NCBI GenBank assembly: GCA_905234075.1
Contig: CAJOGI010000001.1
Coordinates: 124,001-188,000 of the forward strand
Length of the DNA: 64,000 bases
Reading direction: 5' to 3'
From: an uncultured Synergistales bacterium
Lineage (GTDB): Bacteria; Synergistota; Synergistia; Synergistales; Aminobacteriaceae
Shown in pieces: positions 49,869 through 58,884 of the stretch. Within the stretch, counting starts at the first letter, position 1. Every line of letters starts with the position of its first letter. The position numbers were made by a program, and so were the translations under genes. The notes under the pieces are model-generated. The model was not told the origin of the DNA. It made no database searches and was given only the letters and a program-made list of their open reading frames with translations.

Positions 49869-51704
49869 TTAGGCCGCTCCTCCTTCAGCCGCTCCTGCAC
49901 CCAAATACGCCTCGACAACTCTCGGATTAGCTTTGATTTCCGCCGGTGTTCCTTCGGCAATGTGAACGCCCTGATCTAAAACATGAATATAATCGCAGAC
50001 ATTCATAACTACTTTCATGTCATGCTCGATTAATAAAATCGTCAAGTCAAATTCATCACGCAAGCGGCGAATAAATTTCATCAGCTCTTCGCTCTCTTGA
50101 GGGTTCATTCCTGCAGCAGGCTCGTCTAATAATAAAAATCTCGGCCGCGTCGCCAACGCTCTTGCGATTTCAAGCCTTCTCTGCGCTCCGTAAGGCAGCG
50201 ATGATGCTTTTTCATCTGCGAATGCGTCAAGCCCTAACTGGTCTAATAAATTCATGGCCTGCGCCCTTGCTTCTGCGTCCTCTTTTATAACGTCAGTGAA
50301 TACAAACGGCAGCAGAGTCATCCACCACGAATATTTTTGCCTGATACGGCTGCCTATCATGACGTTCTGCAAAACTGTCTGATTTCCGAACAACCTTATA
50401 TTCTGGAAAGTTCTGCTCATTCCTGCCTTGCAGACTTCGTCGGGACTTAAACCGCCGATCGATTTTCCTAAAAATTTAATCGTGCCTGAAGTCGGTTTAT
50501 AAAATCCGCTTATGACGTTGAAGGCTGAAGTTTTTCCTGCGCCGTTAGGACCGATTAAGCCGACTATTTCCCAGTGTTTAATTTTCATGCTTAGATTGTC
50601 GATCGCAGAGAGGCCGCCGAATTTTAATTTAACGTTCTCAAGCTCTAACACCGTTTCAGTTTTTGAGCCAACGTCCGTAATTTTTTTCTTCGGGAAAAAG
50701 ATATTCCACGAAAATTCCCTCATGCCCATAATGCCTTCACGCCGGAAAATAATTACCATTATTAACAAAAGCGAGAAGATTACCATTCTCATTCCGGGTA
50801 TGCCGGGAATATTTATTGAGCCGATTGTTATCGGATTTTCAACGAAGCGAAGCCACTCTAACATCGTAGTAACGAGCACAGAGCCTATTAAAGAGCCTGT
50901 TACGGAACCGAGACCGCCGACAACGATAATCATCAGCACGTTATAGGTCTGCGTTATCATGAACATTCTAGGGTCAATCGTCGTGATTAAGTTACCCATT
51001 AATGCTCCTCCGAGACCTCCGCCGAAACAGCCTAGCGTGAACGCTATGACTTTAATTTTGAAGGTGTTGATGCCCATCATCTTAGCGGCGACTTCATCAT
51101 CACGGACAGCGCGCAAAACTCCGCCGAAGTTGCTTCGTAACATGCAGACCGTGCAGAGCAGAACTATGCCGAGACAGCTCCAGCTCATAAATAAAGTCGT
51201 GTACGCCGGAATACCTTTCAAGCCTAATGAGCCGTTTGTAAGGCGTGCGGTGTTCGTGATTAAAATTCGGATTATTTCAGCAAAACCGAGCGTCGCAATC
51301 CCTAAATAATCTCCGCCTAATCTTAAAACAGGAAGCGCGACTAAAAGCCCGAAGAACGCCGCGACAAGTCCGGCTATTATTAACGAGACTATAAAAGGAG
51401 CATTGACATTCAAAAGCCACGGATAAATGTCCTCTAAAATCCACATGGAATTTTTTTGCGCCGGGCTCAAGACTAACAAAGCCGAAACATACGCGCCTAT
51501 AGCCATAAATCCTGCGTGGCCAAGCGAGAACATTCCCGTAATTCCGTAAATTAAATTGAGGCTTAACGCTAAAATTGCATTGATTGCGATTAAGTTTAAT
51601 ATTCGCTGCCAGTAACCGTTTAATAATTCGGGTGCTTTATCGAGAAAGAAAGCGAATAAAACTACAGCTATTATCGTGAGAATTAAATTTCTTACGTTTC
51701 TCAT
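49869..51704 (-). CDS. LivM-LivG fusion: branched-chain amino-acid permease joined to ATPase
   Basis: Residues ~1-330 are a LivM permease (NLIYGITGMFSLGHAGFMAI and about nine helices). After a ~20-residue linker (REFSWNIFFPKKKITDVGS), residues ~350-611 are the LivG ATPase with Walker A GPNGAGKTS, MSRTFQNIRLF, signature PYGAQRR and Walker B LLLDEPAAGMNP. In E. coli these are two genes. The frame is continuous, so the fusion is real in this sequence. It overlaps livH by one base and abuts livF. Confidence 0.93.
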   Translation of the reverse strand: MRNVRNLILTIIAVVLFAFFLDKAPELLNGYWQRILNLIAINAILALSLNLIYGITGMFSLGHAGFMAIGAYVSALLVLSPAQKNSMWILEDIYPWLLNVNAPFIVSLIIAGLVAAFFGLLVALPVLRLGGDYLGIATLGFAEIIRILITNTARLTNGSLGLKGIPAYTTLFMSWSCLGIVLLCTVCMLRSNFGGVLRAVRDDEVAAKMMGINTFKIKVIAFTLGCFGGGLGGALMGNLITTIDPRMFMITQTYNVLMIIVVGGLGSVTGSLIGSVLVTTMLEWLRFVENPITIGSINIPGIPGMRMVIFSLLLIMVIIFRREGIMGMREFSWNIFFPKKKITDVGSKTETVLELENVKLKFGGLSAIDNLSMKIKHWEIVGLIGPNGAGKTSAFNVISGFYKPTSGTIKFLGKSIGGLSPDEVCKAGMSRTFQNIRLFGNQTVLQNVMIGSRIRQKYSWWMTLLPFVFTDVIKEDAEARAQAMNLLDQLGLDAFADEKASSLPYGAQRRLEIARALATRPRFLLLDEPAAGMNPQESEELMKFIRRLRDEFDLTILLIEHDMKVVMNVCDYIHVLDQGVHIAEGTPAEIKANPRVVEAYLGAGAAEGGAA

Positions 51705-52600
51705 TAGATTTTATCCTCCAGTTTTTCGCCTAATAAGCCCGTCGGCCTGAACAGTAAAATTAAAATCAAAAGCAAAAATGCAAACGCATCTTTATAACCT
51801 GAAAGCGTCGGGAAAAATGCAACTGACATTATCTCAACGAAGCCGAGAATTAATCCGCCGATCATTGCTCCCGGTACTGAGCCGATACCGCCGAAAACCG
51901 CCGCTATAAATGCCTTAATTCCCGGTGTCATTCCCATGAAGGGCTCAACACGCGGATAACGCAACGCCCACATTATGCCGGCGACCGCAGCTAACGCCGA
52001 GCCAAGTCCGAAAGCAAGAGCAATTATTTTATTGACTGACACGCCCATCATTCTTGTTGTCTCGATGTCAAAAGAAATCGCACGCATAGCCAAGCCCGGT
52101 TTCGTGCAGTATAAAAGCCATAACAAAGCACCGACTAATAAAAACGCTACGACAGGAACGAGAATACCAAGCGGAATTAATCTAACGCCGTTTGAAAATT
52201 CTATAGGCTTCATTAAAATCGGAGGCTGGACGACAGGGCGCGGCATTCCCGTGAAAACTACGACAGCAAAATTTTCAATGAAGAACGATACGCCGATCGC
52301 GCTGATTAACGCGGAAATTCTCGGAGCTTCACGAAGAGGCTTATACGCTATCCTGTCAACAAGAAGTCCGCAGATTGTCGTTAAGATTATCGCGATTACA
52401 ACACCCACGCCCCAGTTTAATTTATAAACGATCGTAGCGAAATACACAAAATACGCGCCGAGCATAAAAATATCTCCGTGCGCAAAATTTATTAGTCGCA
52501 ATATTCCGTAGACCATCGTGTAGCCCACCGCGACAAGTCCGTACAGCGAGCCTAAACTCAGGGCGTTTATAAAGTGCTGGACAAAAATATTTAATTCCAT
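51704..52600 (-). CDS. livH: Branched-chain amino-acid ABC importer permease LivH
   Basis: The 298-residue permease has about eight helices and the LivH motifs LGSLYGLVAVGYTMVYGILR, LINFAHGDIFMLGAY and FIAAVFGGIGSVPGAMIGG. It forms the membrane channel with the LivM half of the next protein. Its stop shares a base with the livMG start. A heptad array lies in the 84-base spacer between it and the binding-protein gene. Confidence 0.93.
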   Translation of the reverse strand: MELNIFVQHFINALSLGSLYGLVAVGYTMVYGILRLINFAHGDIFMLGAYFVYFATIVYKLNWGVGVVIAIILTTICGLLVDRIAYKPLREAPRISALISAIGVSFFIENFAVVVFTGMPRPVVQPPILMKPIEFSNGVRLIPLGILVPVVAFLLVGALLWLLYCTKPGLAMRAISFDIETTRMMGVSVNKIIALAFGLGSALAAVAGIMWALRYPRVEPFMGMTPGIKAFIAAVFGGIGSVPGAMIGGLILGFVEIMSVAFFPTLSGYKDAFAFLLLILILLFRPTGLLGEKLEDKI

Positions 52601-52609
52601 TTATTTTAA

Positions 52610-52684
52610 TTAGGGGTCAGGAATTTTTTTAACTCCCCGCCTGCGTCGGGCAGGCTAATTCCTAATCCCTAACTCCTAACTGAA
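52610..52684. repeat. Inverted heptad arrays with an embedded GC-rich palindrome
   Basis: On the minus strand, TTCAGTTAGGAGTTAGGG and TTAGGAATTAGCCTGCC are followed by a GC-rich palindrome (52636-52655) and CCTGACCCCTAATT. The array begins at the stop codon of the substrate-binding protein gene. The palindrome has interrupted the array. Confidence 0.72.
52636..52655. repeat. GC-rich palindrome inside a heptad array
   Basis: CCCGCCTGCGTCGGGCAGGC has GCCTGC and GCAGGC arms. It closely resembles the palindrome at 6738-6758 in mnhD, so both may be copies of one small mobile unit. Confidence 0.6.
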
Positions 52685-53815
52685 TTAAACTTCCGGGACA
52701 ACGATGCCGACAAAAGTTTTTTTGCCGCCCTTAATCTCGACGATGCCCATGTCCTTTTCTGCGTCGTGAGTGGCGTTGATTGTCGTCATTCCCGTAACTG
52801 TCGGAAGGTCTTTAATCGTCTCAAGAGCGTCGCGGATTTTTGCAGGCTCTGCGCTTCCGGCTCTCTCGATTGCGTCCTTCAGCATGATGTAGCAGTCATA
52901 GCCGAGTGCGCAGTTTACGTTAGGAGCCTTGTCAGGGTGAATCTTATTCCACTCTTCAGTGAAAGCCTTTGCAGTCGCGTTCATCTCCGGCATTGACGGA
53001 TCATAAGCGAACGTCGTGTGCATGAAACCTTCTACAGCTTCGCCGCCGAGCGTAACGATCTCAGGGTTATCCATTGCATCAGCTCCGATAAATTTGAAAG
53101 CCGCGCCGAGTTCTTTGGCCTGCTTCAAAACGATCGCACCTTCAGCAAAATATGCCGGAAGGAAAACGATGTCGGGCTTCGCATCAATTAATGCCGTAAG
53201 CTGTGCTGTGAAGTCGGTGTCGCCTGACTGATAGAAGAGGCTCGCAACGATGTCGCCGCCCATTTTCTTGAAAGAATCTCTGAAAAATTTTCCAAGTCCT
53301 ACGCTGTAGTCGTTCGACATGTCAACGAGAGTCGCCGCACGTTTGAGTCCTAAATTTCTGAAAGCGTAAGTCGCCGCGCCTGCACCCTGAAAAGGATCGA
53401 TGAAACATGCGCGGAAATAAAATTTCTTGTCCAGAGTTACAAGCGGGTTTGTGCATGAAGTTCCGATTACAGGTATTCCGGCCTTCTCAGCAACTTCTCC
53501 GCCGGCCATTGCAAGCGATGAGCCGTAAGTTCCGATTATGGCGTTTACTTTGTCGTTTTCGATTAAGCGCGTTACAGCGTTCGCGGCTTCAACCTTGTCG
53601 GATTTATTATCAACGATAATTAATTCGACTTTCTTTCCAAGTATTGTGGGGTTGAGGGTGTGAGCGAGCTGTGTGCCTTCAAGTTCAAGCTGACCGCCAA
53701 AAGCGTTCTGACCGGTTAAGCAGTTGAACACGCCGACTTTGATTGTGTCATCGTCAGCGGACGCAACAACACAAAGCATTAACACAAGCATTAACGCCGC
53801 TAAAAATTTCCGCAT
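52685..53815 (-). CDS. livK: Branched-chain amino-acid ABC importer substrate-binding protein
   Basis: The 376-residue protein has a signal peptide (RKFLAALMLVLMLCVVASA) and the type-1 periplasmic binding fold: DTIKVGVFNCLTGQNAFGGQ, NAIIGTYGSSLAMAGGEVAE and GIPVIGTSCTNPLVT. It delivers leucine/isoleucine/valine or similar amino acids to LivHM. I chose ATG 53815 because AAGGAG is 9 bases upstream; an in-frame TTG at 53824 touches the Shine-Dalgarno sequence. First gene of the importer operon. Confidence 0.92.
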   Translation of the reverse strand: MRKFLAALMLVLMLCVVASADDDTIKVGVFNCLTGQNAFGGQLELEGTQLAHTLNPTILGKKVELIIVDNKSDKVEAANAVTRLIENDKVNAIIGTYGSSLAMAGGEVAEKAGIPVIGTSCTNPLVTLDKKFYFRACFIDPFQGAGAATYAFRNLGLKRAATLVDMSNDYSVGLGKFFRDSFKKMGGDIVASLFYQSGDTDFTAQLTALIDAKPDIVFLPAYFAEGAIVLKQAKELGAAFKFIGADAMDNPEIVTLGGEAVEGFMHTTFAYDPSMPEMNATAKAFTEEWNKIHPDKAPNVNCALGYDCYIMLKDAIERAGSAEPAKIRDALETIKDLPTVTGMTTINATHDAEKDMGIVEIKGGKKTFVGIVVPEV

Positions 53816-53973
53816 AAAAAACAACTCCTTTATAAAAATGAAAAAAGCCTTTGAATTATAGCACGCTTCATATTTGAAGGAGAATAGCCGTGAATTTTTG
53901 TGCGGCCTATGAAATTTTATATTTTTAGCTTAAAATAAAAAATAAAAAAATTAAAAGGAGTAAAAAAATTTTT

Positions 53974-54042
53974 ATGTGAACAACTGAAACATTCAAAGAG
54001 CGTTGCTTTTTGTTGTTGCACTCCTGTTTTAATGCGGGGGTG
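53974..54042 (+). promoter_or_regulatory. Structured leader with ATG-TGA upstream of the selenium transporter
   Basis: ATG at 53974 is directly followed by TGA (53977-53979); AAGGAG lies 13 bases before it. Fifteen bases downstream of the TGA is a hairpin (CAAAGAGC, GTT loop, GCTTTTTG at 53994-54012) and later a second one (CACTCC with GGGGTG, 54019-54042), just upstream of the transporter's ribosome binding site. It could be a start-stop regulatory element, an attenuator, or a selenocysteine-reading leader peptide. All three are inference. Confidence 0.35.
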
Positions 54043-54082
54043 ATAAATAAATAAAATAATCTTTTAGGAGGTTTGATTTTTC

Positions 54083-55156
54083 ATGGACAAAATTTTAACG
54101 TCCAAACACGGCCCTTGGCTCGCCGGAGGCTTCATCGGTTTAATCGCTGTCGCGCTTGCAAATTTAGGCAACCCCGGCAACATGGGTTTCTGCGTAGCTT
54201 GTTTCACCCGCGACATCGCCGGAGCTTTAGGTTTTCACAGAGCCGGAGTTGTTCAGTACATACGTCCCGAAATTCCGGGATTCATTCTTGGTTCTTTTCT
54301 TTCGTCATTAATTTTCCGTGAGTATTCACCGCGTGGAGGTTCTTCGCCTGCTGTACGTTTCGGGCTTGGACTATTCGCTATGCTCGGCGCGTTAGTCTTT
54401 CTCGGCTGTCCGTGGAGGGCTTATCTGAGAGTTGCCGGCGGCGACTGGAACGCCCTGTACGGTGTCGGCGGATTGATCGTCGGCGTTTTCATTGGGATTT
54501 TATTTTTATGGAACGGCTTTAGTCTCGGAGCTGCTGAAAAAAATCCTAAAGGCGCAGGATTAATTATGCCCTTGATAGCGATCGCGCTGCTTGCGTTTTT
54601 ATTCTTAGCTCCCACGTTCGGAGAGAACGGCCCGATATTTTTCTCGACGAGCGGCCCCGGCTCACAACATGCGCCGGCATTGATAGCACTCGCGGCAGGA
54701 TTGATTGTCGGCTGGCTTGCACAGCGCAGCAGATTTTGCACGGTAGGAGCGATTAGAGATTTCCTTATGATGGGCGACGGGCATTTATTGAAAGGCATAA
54801 TAGCTTTTACTCTCGTGGCCTTCGCAGGAAATTACGCGCTCGGAAAATTTAATCCGGGCTTTGAGGGTCAGCCCGTTGCTCACACGAATGAATTATGGAA
54901 CTTCTTGGGCATGGTGCTTTCAGGCTTGGCCTTCACATTAGCTGGAGGCTGTCCAGGCCGTCAATTAATAATGGCAGGCGAGGGCGACTCCGACGCAGGA
55001 ATTTTTGTAATAGGAATGTTAGCAGGCGCGGCAGTAGCTCATAACTTTGCGGCTGCTTCGAGCGGAGCAGGCATTGGGCCTATGGGAATACATGTAACTG
55101 TAATCGGCTTGATCTTCTGCGCATTCGTGGGAATTTGTTTCAGAGACAGGGGGTAA
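54083..55156 (+). CDS. yedE: YedE-family selenium transporter
   Basis: The 357-residue membrane protein has about ten helices in two similar halves with conserved Cys motifs: GNMGFCVACFTRDIAGAL, FLGCPWRAYLR, RSRFCTVGAIRDFLM and LAGGCPGRQLIMAGEGD. These are typical of YedE (sulfur-transport DUF395 group), which occurs with selenium use and is thought to import a selenium compound. AGGAGG lies 11 bases upstream. YedF-like gene follows after 6 bases. Confidence 0.9.
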   Translation: MDKILTSKHGPWLAGGFIGLIAVALANLGNPGNMGFCVACFTRDIAGALGFHRAGVVQYIRPEIPGFILGSFLSSLIFREYSPRGGSSPAVRFGLGLFAMLGALVFLGCPWRAYLRVAGGDWNALYGVGGLIVGVFIGILFLWNGFSLGAAEKNPKGAGLIMPLIAIALLAFLFLAPTFGENGPIFFSTSGPGSQHAPALIALAAGLIVGWLAQRSRFCTVGAIRDFLMMGDGHLLKGIIAFTLVAFAGNYALGKFNPGFEGQPVAHTNELWNFLGMVLSGLAFTLAGGCPGRQLIMAGEGDSDAGIFVIGMLAGAAVAHNFAAASSGAGIGPMGIHVTVIGLIFCAFVGICFRDRG

Positions 55157-55162
55157 TTTTTA

Positions 55163-55381
55163 ATGAGCGATGTTATAACTGTAAACGCATCGGGGCTTTC
55201 ATGCCCTCAGCCGGTCATGATGACTAAGAAGGCACTTGCCGATTTAACGTCAGGGCGCGTTGAGGTTCTCGTAGACACAGCGACCTCGCGCAACAACGTC
55301 TTGCGCTTTGCTCAAAATAAAGGCTGGAGAGTCAGCACTGAAGAGCGCGACGGCGGCTATAAAGTAATTTTAGAAAAATAA
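55163..55381 (+). CDS. yedF: YedF/TusA-like sulfur (or selenium) carrier protein
   Basis: The 72-residue SirA/TusA-fold protein has the active-site motif GLSCPQPVMMTKKAL near its start, in which the Cys carries persulfide or selenium. In an operon with yedE this family is linked to selenium metabolism. It lacks the C-terminal domain found in the longer YedF proteins, so it could also be called TusA-like. Confidence 0.87.
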   Translation: MSDVITVNASGLSCPQPVMMTKKALADLTSGRVEVLVDTATSRNNVLRFAQNKGWRVSTEERDGGYKVILEK

Positions 55382-55599
55382 TTTTTTTCCTAACTCCTCA
55401 AAAATTTTCTTCCGCATATTAAATCTTTCAGCTTGTTAAACGCAAATTAAAAATGTAAAATTTTATAGTTTGTCCTTTAATTTTAGGGCAGGCAAAAAAT
55501 TTTAGCACCTCACGTAAAATTTTTTGAAACGTGAATTTCAATAATAAATTTCAGTTTTGAATTTGAATAAATAAATTTAGAAAGGACAAAATTATTATT

Positions 55600-57129
55600 A
55601 TGCAGTTTGTTTATGCATTGGTTTTTTTTATGGCCGGCTCTGGTGTCAGCTTCGCGGCCTTAAAATTTTGGGACAATTCGCGATTAAACAGCGTGGACAA
55701 TCAGATAGCGAACAGGCTCAAAGATTGCGAAGATAGAGAAGAGAGAATAAAGCAGTCAAAAGAAACAGAAGCCCGTACAGAAGTCAACCGCATGAGACAG
55801 GAAGCTCAAAAAGATATTAAGGAACGCCGCAACGAAATTCAGCGCACCGAGCGAAAACTCGAACAAAAAGAAGAAAATCTCGACAAAAAACTTGACAGAG
55901 TTTCACGCAAAGAAGACGAGCTGAAAACAAAACATGAGGAACTGGAAAAACGCCGCGCTGCCTTAGAAGCTGCCATTCAAAAACAGGAAGAAAAACTTCA
56001 GGAAATTTCCGGAATGAATAAAGAACAGGCTCAAGAAATTCTCCTCAAAAAAGTAGAACAAGACGCTAAGCACATGCTCGGAATGAAATTAAAAGATCTT
56101 GAAGAAAATTGTGCCCGCGAAGCCGAAAAAAAAGCACGCGACATAATTATCGGAGCTATGCAGCGTTGCGCCGTTGAAAGCGCAGGAGAGAGCAGCATCA
56201 GCGTCGTGCCGTTGCCTTCGGAAGAAATGAAAGGACGCATTATCGGACGCGAGGGACGAAATATCAGAACGTTTGAAAATTTAACGGGCGTTGATTTAAT
56301 TATTGATGACACTCCCGAAGCCGTAACCCTCAGCAGTTTTGACCCGATACGCCGTGAAATTGCCAGGCGTGCTATGGAACGCTTGGTCGTTGACGGACGC
56401 ATTCACCCGGCACGCATTGAGGACTTAATCGAAAGAGCCGCACGCGATATCGATGAAGAAATGATCACCGAAGGCGAGAATGCCGTTATGGAAATGGGAA
56501 TTAAGAACATGAACAATGAATTAATGCGGACGCTGGGGCAATTAAAATTCAGATTCAGCTACGGTCAAAATGTTTTGGCCCACAGCATGGAAGTAGCCCA
56601 GATCGCCGGGATAATCGCCGCAGAACTTGGCCTCGACGAAGAGACAGCACGGCGCGGAGGACTTCTTCACGACATCGGAAAAGCTATCGACCGTCAAATT
56701 GAAGGCCCTCACGCTGAAATCGGGGCGGACTTGGCAAAAAGGCTCGGCGAACGTCCCGAAATCGTAAGCTGCATAGCGTCTCATCATGATAATCTCGAAA
56801 TTAATTCAATTTATGAAGTCATTGTCGCGCTCGCGGACGCTATCAGTGCTTCAAGGCCAGGTGCTAGACGTGAGAGCCTTGACGCTTATATTAAACGTCT
56901 TGAAAATCTTGAGCAGATCGCTAAGAGTTTTGAGGGCGTGTCGAGTGCTTACGCCATTCAGGCCGGACGCGAGGTCAGAATAATTCTCGATGCAGCAAAA
57001 ACTGACGAAGGCTCTGTGCATAAACTTGCGTTTGATATTGCCAAGCGTGTTGAAGCAGAACTCAAATATCCCGGCCAAATTAAAATTAACGTCTCACGCG
57101 AGACAAAAGCCACAGAATTTGCAAAATAA
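55600..57129 (+). CDS. rny: Ribonuclease Y
   Basis: The 509-residue protein has an N-terminal membrane anchor (VYALVFFMAGSGVSFAAL), a long coiled coil (~30-190), a KH RNA-binding domain (~200-260, MKGRIIGREGRNIRTFE) and an HD domain with ETARRGGLLHDIGKAID. RNase Y is an endonuclease that starts mRNA decay at the membrane. Length is close to the usual 510-520. GAAAGGAC precedes the ATG. ymdB follows after 27 bases, the usual neighbour in many bacteria. Confidence 0.95.
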   Translation: MQFVYALVFFMAGSGVSFAALKFWDNSRLNSVDNQIANRLKDCEDREERIKQSKETEARTEVNRMRQEAQKDIKERRNEIQRTERKLEQKEENLDKKLDRVSRKEDELKTKHEELEKRRAALEAAIQKQEEKLQEISGMNKEQAQEILLKKVEQDAKHMLGMKLKDLEENCAREAEKKARDIIIGAMQRCAVESAGESSISVVPLPSEEMKGRIIGREGRNIRTFENLTGVDLIIDDTPEAVTLSSFDPIRREIARRAMERLVVDGRIHPARIEDLIERAARDIDEEMITEGENAVMEMGIKNMNNELMRTLGQLKFRFSYGQNVLAHSMEVAQIAGIIAAELGLDEETARRGGLLHDIGKAIDRQIEGPHAEIGADLAKRLGERPEIVSCIASHHDNLEINSIYEVIVALADAISASRPGARRESLDAYIKRLENLEQIAKSFEGVSSAYAIQAGREVRIILDAAKTDEGSVHKLAFDIAKRVEAELKYPGQIKINVSRETKATEFAK

Positions 57130-57156
57130 AAATTTAGGAAAAAATAAAATAAAAAA

Positions 57157-57948
57157 ATGAAAATATTATTTTCAGGCGATGTCGCATGGAATACTGGAAG
57201 GGCGGCTCTTGCGGCGGCTCTTCCGGAGATAAAAAAAAATTACGGAAGTTTTGACTTCACGATTATAAATTGCGAGAACGCCGCGCACGGAAAAGGAATG
57301 ACCGAGAGAATTTTTAATGATTTTATTTCGCTCGGCGTTGACGCTATGACATCAGGCAATCATATTTGGGACAAGCCTGATTTTTTTTCAACTCTTGACG
57401 CGGAAACACGGGTCTTTCGTCCTGCAAATTATGCACGCTCATGTCCCGGACGCGGTTACGGAATTATAGAACGCAAAGGAAAAAAACTCGGCATTATAAA
57501 TCTTGAGGGACAGGTCTTTATGCCGCCGATCGATTCGCCTTTCTCATGCGCTGATGATATTGTCGAGGAATTAAAATCTCAGGGCGGTGAGAATTTGCCG
57601 ATCTTTGTAGATTTTCATGCCGAAGCTACTTCAGAGAAACAGGCTCTCGCTTATTATCTTGACGGCCAAGTCAGCGCGGTCGTCGGAACTCACACTCACG
57701 TTCAAACGGCGGACGCAAAAATTTTACGGCACGGCACCGCTTATATCACTGATGCTGGAATGACGGGAGCCCACGAGGGAATTTTAGGCGTTAAATATGA
57801 ATCCGTTATGCAGAAATTTTTGACGGGTCTTCCGTGTAAATTCGAGGCAAGCGAAGAGGGAGCGGCCTTCAACGGAGTTGTTATTGAAATCGATGAAGTT
57901 ACAGGGCTCGCGCTGAATATTACGCCGCTTCAAATTTTTGTTGAATGA
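57157..57948 (+). CDS. ymdB: YmdB-family metallophosphoesterase
   Basis: The 263-residue protein starts MKILFSGDVAWNTGRAAL and has NCENAAHGKGMT, SGNHIWDK, DFHAEATSEKQA and VGTHTHVQTADAKIL, the metal-binding residues of the YmdB/TIGR00282 family. YmdB hydrolyses 2',3'-cyclic nucleotides and works with RNase Y in Bacillus; it is encoded next to rny here as well. Confidence 0.92.
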   Translation: MKILFSGDVAWNTGRAALAAALPEIKKNYGSFDFTIINCENAAHGKGMTERIFNDFISLGVDAMTSGNHIWDKPDFFSTLDAETRVFRPANYARSCPGRGYGIIERKGKKLGIINLEGQVFMPPIDSPFSCADDIVEELKSQGGENLPIFVDFHAEATSEKQALAYYLDGQVSAVVGTHTHVQTADAKILRHGTAYITDAGMTGAHEGILGVKYESVMQKFLTGLPCKFEASEEGAAFNGVVIEIDEVTGLALNITPLQIFVE

Positions 57949-57965
57949 AATTTTTTCCTCTCTTT

Positions 57966-57983
57966 CACCTCCTGCCTCTTCTA
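57966..57983 (-). repeat. Degenerate heptad array at the DnaJ-domain gene stop codon
   Basis: On the minus strand TAGAAGAGGCAGGAGGTG starts with the stop codon TAG of the DnaJ-domain gene. It is shorter and less regular than other copies. Confidence 0.5.
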
Positions 57984-58880
57984 GCTGCATTTTTTCGCCC
58001 ACGCTCTGACAGCTGCGACGGAATGATTTTCTAATTCTTTCAGTCTTTTTTTATTTTGAGCGGCCAAGTTCGGAAAATTATTTTTCATTACTGACAGAAC
58101 CGGGACTAAAACTCTAGCGTCGTCAGAAGATAAAAGTTTTCTTAAAACTCCGGCGTTCATAATTTTTTTCTCCGGCCAGCGTCTTAAAATCACGGCAACA
58201 TCATCGGGCCTCACGTACATTAAAAAACTTTCCATAACGTCAGCGTCAGGCTCGTTGCCTATCAGCGCGGTTATTAATCCCGTCGGAAAATTTGCGGCGT
58301 TGTTCGCAGAATCAAGTGCGATTAATTTTTTTGCGCCGTCCTCAAAAGGCAGAGAGTTTATAATTTCCGCAAGTCCTTCATCAATTTCTTTTTTGTTAAG
58401 AACTGCGGCGAAGGCTCTGCGAAATTCTACGCGGTTGACTAAATTTCCGGCATGTTTCAAAGCCGCGTTAATGACTTTAGGATTTTCGGACTTCAATCTC
58501 AAAATCAAAGCGTCCATGTCGAAATTTTCAAGTCCTGCACGGCCGGGATAAAAAGATTTCAGCTCGGCTTCATATTTATCGATTATTGCGTTAATTTTTT
58601 CGTCATTGATTTTATATTTTTTTCTGTCGCTGTAATAATCAAAAATATCTTTATTTTTAATGGGCTGTGAATTTAGCGCGTCAAGCTCTTCGGGCGTGAT
58701 ACTCTTCAAAAAAGTATATGCGCTTGTTATCTGCTTAAATCTGTAATCGCTTCTTGAGCCTGTGATGTCCGGGTGAAGTTCTCTTGCTAATTTTCTGAAA
58801 GCCGTGTGAATATCATCGGCAGTCGCTCCGGCATCAAGCCCTAAAGTTCTAAGGTTGCTTAAAATTTCTGTGTTGTTCAT
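57981..58880 (-). CDS. J-domain protein
   Basis: The first ~65 residues form a J domain (ILSNLRTLGLDAGATADDIH, then RKLARELHPDITGS with the HPD motif) that would stimulate an Hsp70. The remaining ~230 residues are helical with HEAT-like character (INAALKHAGNLVNRVEFRRA, VRAWAKKC) and no named domain. I chose ATG 58880, right after the DUF1232 stop. A TTG at 58928 would also be open and overlap that gene. Its client is unknown. Confidence 0.82.
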   Translation of the reverse strand: MNNTEILSNLRTLGLDAGATADDIHTAFRKLARELHPDITGSRSDYRFKQITSAYTFLKSITPEELDALNSQPIKNKDIFDYYSDRKKYKINDEKINAIIDKYEAELKSFYPGRAGLENFDMDALILRLKSENPKVINAALKHAGNLVNRVEFRRAFAAVLNKKEIDEGLAEIINSLPFEDGAKKLIALDSANNAANFPTGLITALIGNEPDADVMESFLMYVRPDDVAVILRRWPEKKIMNAGVLRKLLSSDDARVLVPVLSVMKNNFPNLAAQNKKRLKELENHSVAAVRAWAKKCS

Positions 58881-58884
58881 TTTT

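Noticed and set aside
53816-53824. TTG start at 53824 for the substrate-binding protein
   Set aside because: It touches the AAGGAG sequence; ATG 53815 has proper spacing and gives a normal signal peptide.
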